From Homalodisca vitripennis (Eukaryota > Arthropoda > Insecta > Hemiptera > Cicadellidae), in the NCBI RefSeq assembly GCF_021130785.1, contig NC_060215.1:67336501-67400500 (forward strand): a stretch of DNA of 64,000 nucleotides. Direction: 5' to 3'. Within the stretch, counting starts at the first letter, position 1, and each line of letters begins with the position of its first letter. The position numbers and the translations under genes are program-made. Under the pieces are notes generated by a model, which was given only the letters and a program-made list of their open reading frames with translations, ran no database searches and was not told the origin of the DNA. This document shows, one piece after another, positions 21,126 to 32,900 of this stretch.

Positions 21126-23628
21126 ATGTGCCATTAGTATTATACTCTTCTAGAATAGCTTTTTTTAGGTACCTATTTTAGTTTTAACTTATTTATTCTT
21201 GAACGAATTCTTTTTACTTTAGAGTTATTTTTATCTACAAAAGTGACTCCAGAACTATTATTCAGGTTACCGAGTGAGTGATATTTATAACATAATATCC
21301 AGACATTGTTTTGAGGCATTATTTATAATAAACAAATTGGTTACTTAGATACATAGACCTGTGGTGGTTAGTTGTTGTTCTTAATTATAGACTTGTTGCA
21401 TTGCTACTATAGCTGTCAGGAAGTTGTGCATATCCGCTAATGTTCGAGAGTGAAAAACGGACCAGGATGTATAAATTTCAATTTGCACTACCGTTAAATC
21501 GCCTCGATTTTCATCTTTAACTACATAATAGTATAAAACATAATTAGTAATATTGTTGTTGATTCTTTGTATATATTGCAGTTTAATAGTACAATTTCAT
21601 AAAGTGTACATGAGAGTATTGGATGATAAAGCAATTGTCAACTGATTATTCATTTATATTATTAGTTTATCAGCTTTGTATTAAATCTAAACCCTAGAAT
21701 TAATTACAATCCCTCTAGTCTTTTTTTGTTGATAGTTCAGAAGGATTTCCCTTCAGCATGCTTTTTTATTATTTTACAATCCTTTAAATGCATTTTAAAT
21801 GTAATGTTAATAATTGTCATTCTTTAAATGAGGTTGAAATTTAAAATGAAAGTGTTACTATCAAAATAATTTGAGCCTATTTAAAGGAGTTTTTTTTCAC
21901 AGGATAATGGTGTTATTTATAATTAAGATTAAAACTTGTTAAATTTGTTTAACAATAGCATTTTTATTTTTGAATTTTCATGAATGTCAGTTTAACTAAA
22001 TGGTGTCTATAAGATTCACATAATGTGTCCATGAAATTCACATAATATATTTAAATGGATATAACATTCAACTCCTGATTTCCCTATTTAGTTAAGTAGA
22101 TGATGTTCAAGGATAACTCAAAACCACAGGTGATTCAAAGTCAAGTCACTATCCTTAAAAACAATGATTAAGTAATAAATAAAACTGGTATATAGTAGAG
22201 CAGTCTAAGTATGTCATTTTATTGGTTTGTATTTTCAAAGTCAATTAAGAGCAGTCATACAAATTTAGGAGGTATCACACAAAAATATCTTGCTAATAAA
22301 ACACTCAAAACACCTTGGTTTTACTGCATTTTTACTGTGAAATTTAAAACTATTTAATTTATACTCTTGTATTTACTATATCTAGCTATTTGTAATAATT
22401 ATGAATGAAAATGGCAGGGTTTGGCCAATTAGCAATATAAAGCGTATACAAAAATCATATGTGTTATAAAAACTGTATAGAACTGACCTGATGATTCATT
22501 TAAGTCAACCAGATAAAAGGATAGTACAGATATACAATTCTTAAAGATATAGTGTAAATATTTTATATTGGATTGAATCAGAGACTGTGTGCGACTTGCG
22601 ACTTGACTTGTTTGAGTCCCTCTCAGAGTTGTTTTTATCTTAATTTTCTTTAATACAGGATAAGGTAAACCATAATATGATTGATCTAACCCCAGATAAT
22701 TAGGAGTTGATTGTGTATCCTCATCCTATATTATATATAACAATGGTTATATAGGAATACTTTTGGTAGCAGAAGTTGAAAATAATTTGATTATAGGAAG
22801 TGATATCTAAATAATACATTTTTTTAAATTTTGGTTTTAGTCAAGTATTTTGACATATAACAACAAATCTCAAAGATGTCCGGATCAAAAAAATCCAACA
22901 CATGGCTCATTGTCATGAGCCAAATACATAACAGTAGGTGTCTGACTCAGTGTAATGTAAAGAAGTAAAACATTGATTGATAATAAGATAGTTGTCTTCA
23001 TGACATAAAATGTGTTAAGTATATTCTCTGAATGAAAACAATAAAACATTTTAGAGCAAACATTATTTCAGTTACAAAATATCAAATAAATACTAACTCA
23101 TCAATGTAAAATAAAAACTCAGCTCTTTATTATTATTAGACATAATTTACAAAGTGCAATAGACATTGACAGTTTACAACTGCATGTTGTAGGCCACATA
23201 GTTTAAAATTAAGAGTATTTTAATTTGATAAACTGATATACAATGCTTCCATATTGATTCTTTATCTGCTTTAAACTACTGAGATACTCAATGTAGTGGT
23301 TATAAACCGTTGGTAGTGGCTTGATCAATGCTTACAAAAATTATACTATAGTATTAAAAAATACACATAAAACAGACACAAACAAAATGGTAAAATAAGT
23401 ATAAACTAGTATAACTGATGGATAGTTTAAATTTGATCTAATTTATATTACAAGTTACTCAATATTTCAGTTAGTATCTTGATTGTAACTTAAGATGCAG
23501 TAGTATTAATTGGAATATAAGAAGCTTCAGTGTAAAGATTACTTATTAAAACATTGTAAAAGGAGATTAAATGATCTTATACAGAAATAATTTAACCCTC
23601 AGGCTGATGACTAACAGCACAGTCACTC
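21126..23628. other. Drp1 3' UTR and intergenic sequence
   Basis: Contains the presumed Drp1 3' UTR in its first few hundred bases. The rest is AT-rich, without genes or recognised repeats. Confidence 0.5.
21327..21332 (+). promoter_or_regulatory. Candidate Drp1 polyadenylation signal
   Basis: AATAAA lies about 200 nt after the Drp1 stop, the first canonical hexamer in the presumed 3' UTR. The sequence is AT-rich, so the motif could occur by chance and longer 3' UTRs are possible. Confidence 0.35.
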
Positions 23629-23673
23629 AACTATACTGTTGTGAACTATACTGTTGTGAACTATACTGTTGTG
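23629..23673. repeat. 15-bp tandem triplet
   Basis: AACTATACTGTTGTG is present three times in a row without mismatch. Confidence 0.95.
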
Positions 23674-23845
23674 AACTGATAACCATCCACCAAGTTTCCA
23701 GTTAGTGTACTCCCCTGTTATAAATAAGAATTAATTTTCTTTAAGTTTGTACGTGTACACATCTGACTAACTGAATATGTAAGTCACTCATAGTTATACA
23801 TATTTTCAATTTACATAAAAAAGTGTTGAAAATCATTGTATTTGT

Positions 23846-23847
<2 letters not shown>

Positions 23848-23884
<37 letters not shown>
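23848..23884. repeat. (AC)n microsatellite
   Basis: About 18 uninterrupted AC units. The Val/Cys-rich frame across it is an artefact. Confidence 0.95.
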
Positions 23885-23886
<2 letters not shown>

Positions 23887-24531
23887 TATAACTTTTTTCA
23901 TCATAAAAAATATGTATTTTATACATAAGAAGTGACTTTGTAGCTCAATTAATAAGAAAACTAACTACAAATGAAACTTGAACAAATTCTAACAAATCAT
24001 ATTCATCTTGTTACAAAATAAAGCTTTTTAACCTAGATAAGTCACTTTTATAATATTTTATGTTTTTTAAGCTTTTAATAAAAAGTTACACATAACACAT
24101 CATATTTATCATGCAGCAGTATTAAAAACTTCTCCATGAAGCTAAAACTTTGTCAGGAAAGTTACTTAGGGTTAACTAAATTTGAAAAAATGCTGTTAAA
24201 TTATTTTACGAAGAGTATGGATTTGTGTAAGAGATACCTTATTAAAATATTTTATTGTAATACAACCCAATATGTGTGGTGAAGTTCTTGAATGAAAATT
24301 TCACTAGATAAATGTTTGTGACAGTTTTATGTGAGCAGCCAAGTGATAAGTAATGCATACTTACCAGTAGAGAGTGTTTCACAAAAAAGTTTTATTTTGT
24401 TGATCCATAACTGTTGTGTTAGTGTTTATTTAACTGAAAATTTTATTTAGGTATTGTAAAAATCATACATTTTTCAAAGCAATTAATAAATTAACATTCT
24501 AACTATGAACCTCACAAACTGTTAATTAATA

Positions 24532-24870
24532 AAAATGGTTTGAAAATGTAAACAACTACATTATAATGTTAATTTAAGAGTTTGAGACTGAACTTGAGTA
24601 ATAGTAACTTTCATCTATGGTTCTTTACCCTTTGAGCAGTAATGGTGCAACATTAATGTCACTGTGCTACTAGCAACCTGCAATAACAACATCACTGTTG
24701 TGTTTTTATATTTATCTCAAAGCAGTGTAAAATTGTAGTTGCGATCTAGTTATTTTTTTTTTAGTAGTGAACTACCCTGCTATCATTCAGCGATTTTTGA
24801 AAGAACATTTTTTAGTTCTAATCACATCCGCTGTGTAAAAAATGTGTTGTGTAATTAATGTGACACACTA
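24532..24870. repeat. Duplicated segment, copy A (with truncated TTAA element)
   Basis: This segment of about 340 bp is highly similar to 25682-26016. It contains about 95 bp of flank followed by the first about 240 bp of the element described at 25777. Its target site reads CTTTACCC where copy B has CTTTAACCC, so one A of TTAA is lost. The segment stops abruptly at about 24870. The first about 30 bp of the element (CAGTAATGGTGCAACATTCA onward) then recur at about 24878. Confidence 0.85.
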
Positions 24871-24897
24871 CTTGAACAGTAATGGTGCAACATTCAT

Positions 24898-25680
24898 GTC
24901 ACTTTTTACAGAGGGACAGGTTTCCTGAGCCCGTTAGTTGCCTCTCAGCCATCTGGCTTATTGTGCACCCTCTTCCAGGTTTAAGCTGTGCCAAATCCCA
25001 GTCCTTTACAAAAACACGAGATCTTTTGAACAATGCTTATCTGTTCCAACCCCTCTTCCGTATGCCTAAGAAAACCTAGGGACCTTGAGTTTGCTCTGTA
25101 ATGCCGTACATTCAAATATGACGTGCTCAGCTGTTTCGTCAGCCTCACCACATTTCCTGCACAGTGTTTCCTGAATCGAAATACCTATTTCTTGATGCTC
25201 CCTTGAGCAGCCGCTTTGCTTGTACGTTCCCCTCATTTTTTATCCATTGTTGGTTAAACACCCACTTGGCAACTGATCTACGTGCTAAGTTATATGAAAC
25301 CCCACATTTTGGTTTAGGACCAGTAAGAGGACAGTTGGCTCCTAAGTTAGCACAACTGTCTGCTCCTTCATTACCTGTGATTCCTCTATGTCCAGTTATA
25401 TTAAAATAACTTTATTGGTTTTCGCCAGTTATTTCATGACCTTATGGCATTCCCATACTGTCTTTGAAATACAGTCATGGTTGGCTAAGGCCTGCAGAGC
25501 AGCCCTGTTGTCGGAGTTAATGTAGATAGATGGTTTTGCCTTTGTAGCCTCTTTCCACATTAATTCTTGTGCATTCTGCAAGGGCTGTAACTTCAGCCTG
25601 AAAGACATTTGCCAGTTTGCCTAGGCTGAAGTAAGCTTAAGCTAGCTCTAGGTCTGGCTCCCCAGACCCCTCCTACTTGT
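24898..25680 (-). mobile_element. 5'-truncated LINE, RNase H and zinc-tail fragment
   Basis: On the - strand the frame begins at about 25630 with FQAEVTALAECTR. It continues with YINSDNRAALQALANHD (about 25530-25480), the RNase H signature GHRGITGNEGADSCANLGA (about 25390-25335) and a C-terminal CRKCGEADETAEHVIFEC (about 25155-25100). RNase H followed by a Cys/His tail is typical of R1/I/jockey-group LINE ORF2 ends. Frameshifts are present. The fragment lies exactly between two direct copies of a unique segment of about 340 bp. Confidence 0.8.
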
Positions 25681-25681
25681 A

Positions 25682-26016
25682 AATGGCTTGAAAATGTAAA
25701 CAACTACATTATAATGTTAATTTAAGAGTTTGAGACTGAACTTGAGTCATAGTAACTTTCATCTATGGTTCTTTAACCCTTGGAGCAGTAATGGTGCAAC
25801 ATTAATGTCACTGTGCTACTAGCAACCTGCAATAATAACATCACTGTTGTGTTTTTATATTTATCTTAAAGCTATGTAAAATTATAGTTGCGATGTAGTT
25901 ATTTTTAGTAGTGAACTACCCTGTTATTATTCAGGGGTTTTTAAAAGAAAATGTTTTAGTTCTAATCACATCTGCTGTGTCAAAAGTGTGTTGTGTGATT
26001 AATGTGACACACTGCT
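25682..26016. repeat. Duplicated segment, copy B
   Basis: Partner of 24532-24870 in direct orientation with scattered substitutions. It includes the start of the complete TTAA element at 25777. Confidence 0.85.
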
Positions 26017-26376
26017 GAATAGCACAAGTACTGATAGTTCTCGTCAAACATTAGGATTAGTATTCCACCTTCACTGCTGTCAGTTCAGCTGTTTTGTGGT
26101 TACCAGCAACACATTTCTCGATTTATGCTATGATTAAAGCTATATTTTGTAAAATATATCTAAGAAAGTATTTAGGAAGCTTTCTATCAATTATTACCAA
26201 AATTAGGGTTTTTAGTTTTTTCTTGTGAAAAAAGTTATTAAATTACATGTATGCACTAAATGCAATTATTTCTATATATGCACACAATATACAGTATAAA
26301 TATAAGAATAAAAAAGCTATTTAACAAATACAAACTCAGTTTATGGGGTCTGTTGGAAAAGTTACTGCCCAAAGGG
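25777..26376. mobile_element. TTAA-flanked non-autonomous element (600 bp)
   Basis: Bounded by TTAA at 25773-25776 and 26377-26380. The left end is CCCTTGGAGCAGTAATGG; the right end, read inward, is CCCTTTGGGCAGTAAC. No coding sequence. A 10-bp palindrome ACATTAATGT lies just inside the left end. Confidence 0.85.
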
Positions 26377-26380
26377 TTAA

Positions 26381-27984
26381 ATAACTAATACGTATTAGAA
26401 GTTACAGATTAAAATATAACATACCTTAAAAATTATATGTCTTTTAACATGTCATCAGTAATAATAATAAACATGTTTCTCCTAATGCAAAACCAGTTTT
26501 CCATTATTTCAAATTAGAAATCCAAAAACAATTCCAAACCAGGGTAAAAAAGCTTGTTTGATTTCTTTTTATCTTTAATACTTTTACTTCCAACCACCCA
26601 TGCTGTCAGATGTCTGTATTTTTACTAAAACTGTCTATACCCGTAACATGCAAACACATGCAATTTAAATTATATTGTAACATAAATTACATCAATATTT
26701 TTTCATAAATAGTGTATTAAAGAATAATGAATATCGTATGTTGAAAGTACATGACTTCTCAGACTGTTATGCATAAAGTAATAATTGATGGATTTCCAAC
26801 CTTTTTATGGATATTTAATTATATTATTGTCATAAAACAAGTCTTTTTTATTTTCCCTGATCAATATAAACATTTATAAATTAAAATAAAATGAATTTAC
26901 TTAAAAACTGGAATATTTTGAAAATAAAAGTTCAAATTTTTTATTGGTTTTTTTTTTGCATATTACAGTAAAAATGGTTGGTGGTCAAAGTTTTAAGGTC
27001 TATGTTAAGATTGTTACGCAGGATGTGTGCAGTGTATCATTGTCAAGTTTCAACACTATTAGAACTGTTAGATACTAGGAAATATCAAGACTTTTCTCAG
27101 AATTGTGTGTCTGGATAATTTCCCTGTTTCTAGTTTTCACACGAAAAATTCAGTCTGAATTATTTTTAAAAATCAATTCAGGCTATGTAAAATATTGGCT
27201 TTTTCAAAATCATGAATTTGGAGTTGTAACAATGTAATATGGTTGTATTTTACTGTTATGTATGCGAGTTGCTTTTAAAGGACAATAAATTTCTGTGGAA
27301 TTTTCACTTTTGTTCATCATTATTTTTACAATTGCACATTCCTTTGATTATTTCAAGAACAAATTGTCCTGATCATCTTTATTTTGAAAACTGAGCAATC
27401 ATTTGTCTAATTTAAATGAAACTGACCAAAGAAATTTTTGTGTAGAGGTATTGAATAATTCCAAGGGCATTGATTTTTTTAGATGTATTCTTAGATATTA
27501 GTTTGCATTACTTATCAAACAAACTTTGTAAATTAATACTATGCACATAAACTTGTACTTAATATTGCTTACTAGTATTTCTGCCATACCCACCTAAATA
27601 ACAATAGATAGTCTAAGATCAATTAAAAAAACAAATTTTATGACAAAGCGGACTGACTAAAACTGCTACAGAAATTTGTCTTGATTTTAAACTGTGCATA
27701 GTTAAGAGTAACCTAGAATTTTTCTTTAGGACAGTATCTAGTTTGTTTACTGTACTGTTTTTGAAGCATTTAAATGTATCATACTCATACTGAACTCTTA
27801 AAGAACTTTTATATTGTAAACCACCATTTGTACAAATGTCCTCAAAAGTGTACACACCAAAGTGTATTTTATAATCATCAACAAATTTATTGTACTGTTG
27901 TAAAATGACAACACCTTTATGTGTGTAAAAATAAATGTGATACTTTGATTGTTTTTAAAGTCAGTGCTATATTTCCTATCCATT
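26381..27984. other. Intergenic, nothing recognised
   Basis: AT-rich intergenic DNA with no gene or repeat that I can name. Confidence 0.5.
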
Positions 27985-28300
27985 AGGAAGTAATACATAC
28001 ATTGGGATGTGATACCAGGTAATAACACTCATAAATTGGGAAGTGATACATGATGATTTAAGAGATGATAACAGATCGATAATACATTCATACATTGTGA
28101 GATACTATGTAATACAAGCATACATTTAAAGGTAAAACCAGGTAATATATACATACATTGGGAGGTGATCCTGTGTAACACATTCATATTTTGGAAGGTA
28201 AGGTAATACATTCAAACATTAAGAAGTAATAGAATACATGAGAAGGTGATTCCAGGCAATATATTCATATACTGGGAGGGGATTTTGGGTAATACAACCT
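27985..28300. repeat. Degenerate minisatellite, unit about 33 bp
   Basis: About eight diverged copies of a unit near GTAATACATTCATACATTGG followed by GAGGTGATNCCAG. Most copies are 28-33 bp; a few are longer and appear composite. Because the unit is a multiple of three, the - strand shows a recurring peptide near ITSQCMNVLPG in two adjacent open frames (28211-28029 and 28028-27798). I do not consider those frames genes. Confidence 0.75.
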
Positions 28301-28599
28301 TAAATTTGGAATTTCATCATAAACTACTCTATTAGATAGTAGTTTGCCGTGTTAAATGTAAGAAAGAACCATTTGGCCTTATTTCACCTGAATTAACTAG
28401 TAAAACTACTCTTCTAATCTTCAAACAGCTATTAGATATTCCAAAGGAATAGCAATCTTGTAGTCTACCAGTTATTATTTTTCAGCCTTGGCAAGAATTT
28501 TATTGCCATTGATTTAAAGAAAAATAGATATTGTCAATAAATGTATAAGTACAAATACTACTAATTAATTTGATAGCTAAACATTATATAATTTAAAAC

Positions 28600-30850
28600 A
28601 TTAACTAAACTAAACTGTTAACAAGAATTGATAACCTAATAGGAATAAATTAATTGAAATTAAAAACAATACAGATATTGTCTTCTATAGAGTTATTACT
28701 TAACCAGTCAAGAATATTTTGTGTGCAATTATTGAAAGATGTAGTATGATTCAATGAATCAATTTCCATAACATGTGTATTAGGAAGTGTATTCAAACAT
28801 TTTGAGTTATTTTTTTTAATGTCCCTAGTTTTGCTAGGTGGTATTACGGAAAGTCAAACTTTGTTTCATATCTGATGTATGAATGAATCCTGCCTGGTAT
28901 AATATGAGTGTACATTAGTTTTTGTATACAGGTATACTAAAATATGTATAGATGGTCTGTATAAAAAGTGGTCTACAATGTTCCTGCAACTCAGTACGAC
29001 AAATTATTCTAATAACTTTCTTTTGAATCAGCAGGATTTGTGAAACTGTTGTGGAATGTCGCCATAAGATTAGTCTATTTTCTAGACCATATGCAATATG
29101 AGATTAAAATAGACCAAAGTAGGTAGTTCTAAGAAAATCAATTGAGATGAAATCTTTCAATTTCCACAGTAAGAAGTTCACTCAAAAAATTTGTTTACGC
29201 ACATGATTGATATGATCCTTCCAAATTAATTTTGTATTAATAAAAAACCAAGCAGCTTTACGCATTAATGGTTGGTGTCATGACCTAAACTAAGTAGTAT
29301 ATTTTTTTGTCTTTTCCACATTGCACAGAAGTTTTATTTATGGAAAACCAATTGAGTGTATATGACTGAGATACTTCCATTGTGGTGTGCATATCACTAT
29401 GCTTTTATTACTATTATATAAAGTTTAATCATCAGCATTTATGACAGATTGTAACCCAATAGATCTAGGTAAGAATACCATGAAAAGGAACACAATCCAA
29501 AACCTTACTCAAATCAAATAAGAGATAAAACAACCGATACGTTACTATCCAAAGCTTCAAGAGACCTACATTCATCACTGCATTAGTTTTATAGCAACCA
29601 GTTCTAAAGCCAAATTGTGAATCACATAGCAAGTTATAGACTTCAAAATAGTAATTCAGTTGCCTGTGCAGTATAGTTTAATTAATTTTGAAAAAATAGG
29701 CACAGTCGAGATGGGTCGATTTTGGGGCAGTTTGTTTGTCTCCTCTAAAAACTGGGAAATGTTTAATAAATCAGAGAATTATCCATGCATTAGACATTTG
29801 ATAATAATATAGGCTAATGGCTCTTTAATATGATCTATTGTGTGTTTCACTACACAATTTGAAAGCCAGTAATAATCAGTACTTTTTGAATTAGTAAATT
29901 TGGAAATGATCTTGGTTATGTCGGTAGGTTTGATGTCGACCAAATAAAATGTATATAATTTCACTTTCTTTTTATTAACGATATGTTCATTAACTTGTTT
30001 ACATACTAAAGGAGAATAGCAATGCTATACATTTACGTATTGTTTACAAACAATTGTCAAAGAGTGATTCGATATTGATATCACAATATCGATTGTATTG
30101 TACAAGCCTCAAATTCATTAAAAATTTTCCATTTCTCGATTTTTAAGTATTTAAGAAATATCTTAATTGTTCCTTTAGATTGTGCCCTTATAAACTGATT
30201 TTAGTATGTTTAATTTGGCCAGGTTGTTTAGGGTTGTAAAATCAATTTCCATAACATATGGGTAATGGTCTGCAAAATGTCCAGGTAATGATATTATTTG
30301 ATTAAACACGTTAGAGAAAATGACAAACAAATATATTGTCAATACAAGACTTTACACTTGTTGGTGCCAAATAAGAACAGAATAGGTGTAATGACTTCAG
30401 CAAATTAAATAACAAAGTTGAGTCTTAATTTTTTGAGTGCGTAAATTCAATATTGAAATCACCACATACTGCTATTCTGGCCCCCTTACATTGAACTACT
30501 TTTAAAAGAAATTAAAAATTGCTTAGAAATAGTTTCATTTCCACCTAGTGGAGATCTAAACTCAATTCACAATTAATTTCAGAATTAAATTGGTCAACAT
30601 TTATGACAGTGAAATCTATTCCCTCCTTAATTTAAATATCTGATCGTCCGTTTTTTTTTTTTTACTTTTTCTGCAATTAAAATAACCTCAGGTAATTTTT
30701 GGGGGAGTAAAAAAATCGACTTATCTGATTCAAGCCAATGATCAGAAACAGCAACAACATTAATGTTATTTATGGCACAAAACGTTCAAGTTCTAAAATT
30801 TTATTAGACATTACCTGAAGCAAATTTATACTGTAGGAAGGTAATTTATC
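28600..30850 (-). mobile_element. Decayed LINE with endonuclease and RT remnants
   Basis: Reading the - strand from high to low coordinates: endonuclease remnants INVVAVSDHWLESDKSIF (about 30760-30700) and ARIAVCGDFNIEFTHS (about 30480-30435). The RT-entry region follows with NPTDITKIISKFTNSKSTDY and DHIKEPLAYII (about 29940-29800), and FRGDKQTAPKSTHLDC (about 29745-29700). The C-terminal thumb region shows HIAYGLENRLILWRHST and LLIQKKVIRIICRTELQEHC (about 29110-28975). Many stops and frameshifts. It lies intergenic between Drp1 and Rho1. Boundaries are approximate. Confidence 0.8.
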
Positions 30851-31399
30851 TTTTGAATTACTTTTATTTGTAAAAAATTACAGGACGGAACTGATTTAGA
30901 GAACTGAATAGGAAAGTATGGGAAAAAAGCAATTTAATAGCATTTAGATTTGATTTCACTACATTCTACATACATATAAATTTGTTCACACATGATTGTT
31001 TTATTTTTCCAAATTACATGCTAGATGGATTTTCTCTAAACTTAACAGTTATGGCTAATCATAGTCCAGTGGTTGTGATTTCATGTAACTATATAAGTTG
31101 TTTATTTTTAAGCTATTTTTATAAAATTTATAAGTGAATTTGCATATTTAATTTCTTTCTATTTTATTTTTTCAACACATTTTAAATTGTGGTGAGAGAA
31201 GAAAATTCATCTCTATGCCTTGTTATGATTATTACCCAACAGGCAGACAGAACTGAAGTTTTGAGTATGATAAAGGATACTCTGGTGAATATGAACACTA
31301 TATACTATTAATCAGTTCACATCTATACATAATTCTTTCATAGGATGATAACCAGTCCAACTTTAGCATAGTTCATATAGCCTTTTTGTAAAATTAGCA

Positions 31400-32900
31400 A
31401 TCAATTCTTTTTAGATATGGTCAGCTGACTCTATTAACAATGATGCTAAAAGATACGAGAATGTGAGTGTGCAAAATTGGTTTCCAGATTTTAAATATTT
31501 CTTAATTTGCATATAAAATAACCTGAAAACTTCATTTGCCACACTTTCAACTTGACTATCTTAACTTAATATACCATCCATGTAAAAACTAAGAAATGTT
31601 GTTTGGTTTACACTACTTCTAGTTCCATTCCCAAAAGATGTTACGAGATTGTGATTAGAAACAATTTTCAGCTGCCACTATTTCATTGTTATGGATCTTT
31701 TCCTGTTATTCATTTGTTTATTATCTGCATAAAGACAAATAACAAATACTTTATCAGAATGCACTCCAGGTAAATATATAGAAGAGATAACCAATTAATA
31801 AAATAGAGCCCTGTGGAAGAAAAATGATATGCTTGATTAAATTGTTTTTTTATGTAACCAAATTTAACTGATTGTTATCATAAATAGTTTTATTAAAAGG
31901 CTTTCGTTCTGAACAAATGAATATAGTAGTAATTGAACTAAACAGATTTATTTTTGAACCCGGGTAAGTATATTCCATATTTTAGCTCTATAACATAAAT
32001 GTAATTTTTGACTGTTTCTGTTACTCATTTCTCTTTCAAGTAAAATTCCAAAGTGTTGTTTTCAAGCTCAAAATTTTATTAAAAAATTTATTTAATTTTA
32101 CATTTACGTTTTTGTTTTAAAACTTGAATTTAATCATCTGTTTTATAAATTTTTATTCTTTTTCTGAAGTTATTCAGGTTTATTATATTCTCTCGCTTTA
32201 AACTTCTCATTATTGAAACAATACAATTTGCTATCATGATATTGTCTGGTTCTAACAGGTTCAGGTTGCTTTGCATAAAACTTTAACTCAAAACAAGCAA
32301 CTGTATATGATGGTCAAATATTTGGGCATTAAATCCTTTTTTTTTCTAAGTGTTTAAAGACAAATTAGTAATAAAACTATCAATTGAGCTTTCTGATTTT
32401 TCTTCAACTCTTTCTGTAAAGTCCACTAAGTAAATGTGTAATGACTAATACAAATTCTTTTTACTTGATCTGTTGAATAACATCTGTCAGAAATTGTTTG
32501 ATACATAACAATAGCTGTGACATGGGTAGTAATTTTACCATCCAATGTTTCTTCATTAAAAAACAGTTTTTTATTGCACCGTGAACAAATAGTGATGAGT
32601 CACATATAATGTTTGTTGGTAGTGGTAGATTCTTATCAGAGTTTTAATAAGTACATCATTGATTACTATGTTGTCAATTTTCTGTAAAGTTGGATAGGTG
32701 ATACAATCAGTTTGTTTATTAAAGTGATTAACATATTATTTGATCTAATGTAGTGATATACCAACTGTGCAAGGGATACATGTTTAGGAGTTAGTCCATA
32801 GTTCTCTTTATTTACTTACTTAATAGTACAAATCCATAAAAATTGAAATAATTTATTTTTAGTTCATCAATAAAATTGTACTGGGGTCATAGCATCTTTA
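31400..32900 (-). mobile_element. Possible highly decayed LINE
   Basis: Around 31820-31700 the - strand shows a broken PQGSIL-like segment (from TCTTCCACAGGGCTCTATTT), followed about 100 nt later by LYADN-like codons, the spacing of RT motifs. Nothing else is clear. Confidence 0.35.

Noticed and set aside
23588..24175. TTAA element between TTAACCCTCAGG (23592) and AGGGTTAA (24168)
   Set aside because: Similarity ends after CCCT; such pairs are expected by chance in AT-rich DNA.
24882..25409. + strand open frames of 65 and 81 codons
   Set aside because: They are antisense to the LINE RNase H sequence, whose - strand motifs are unmistakable.
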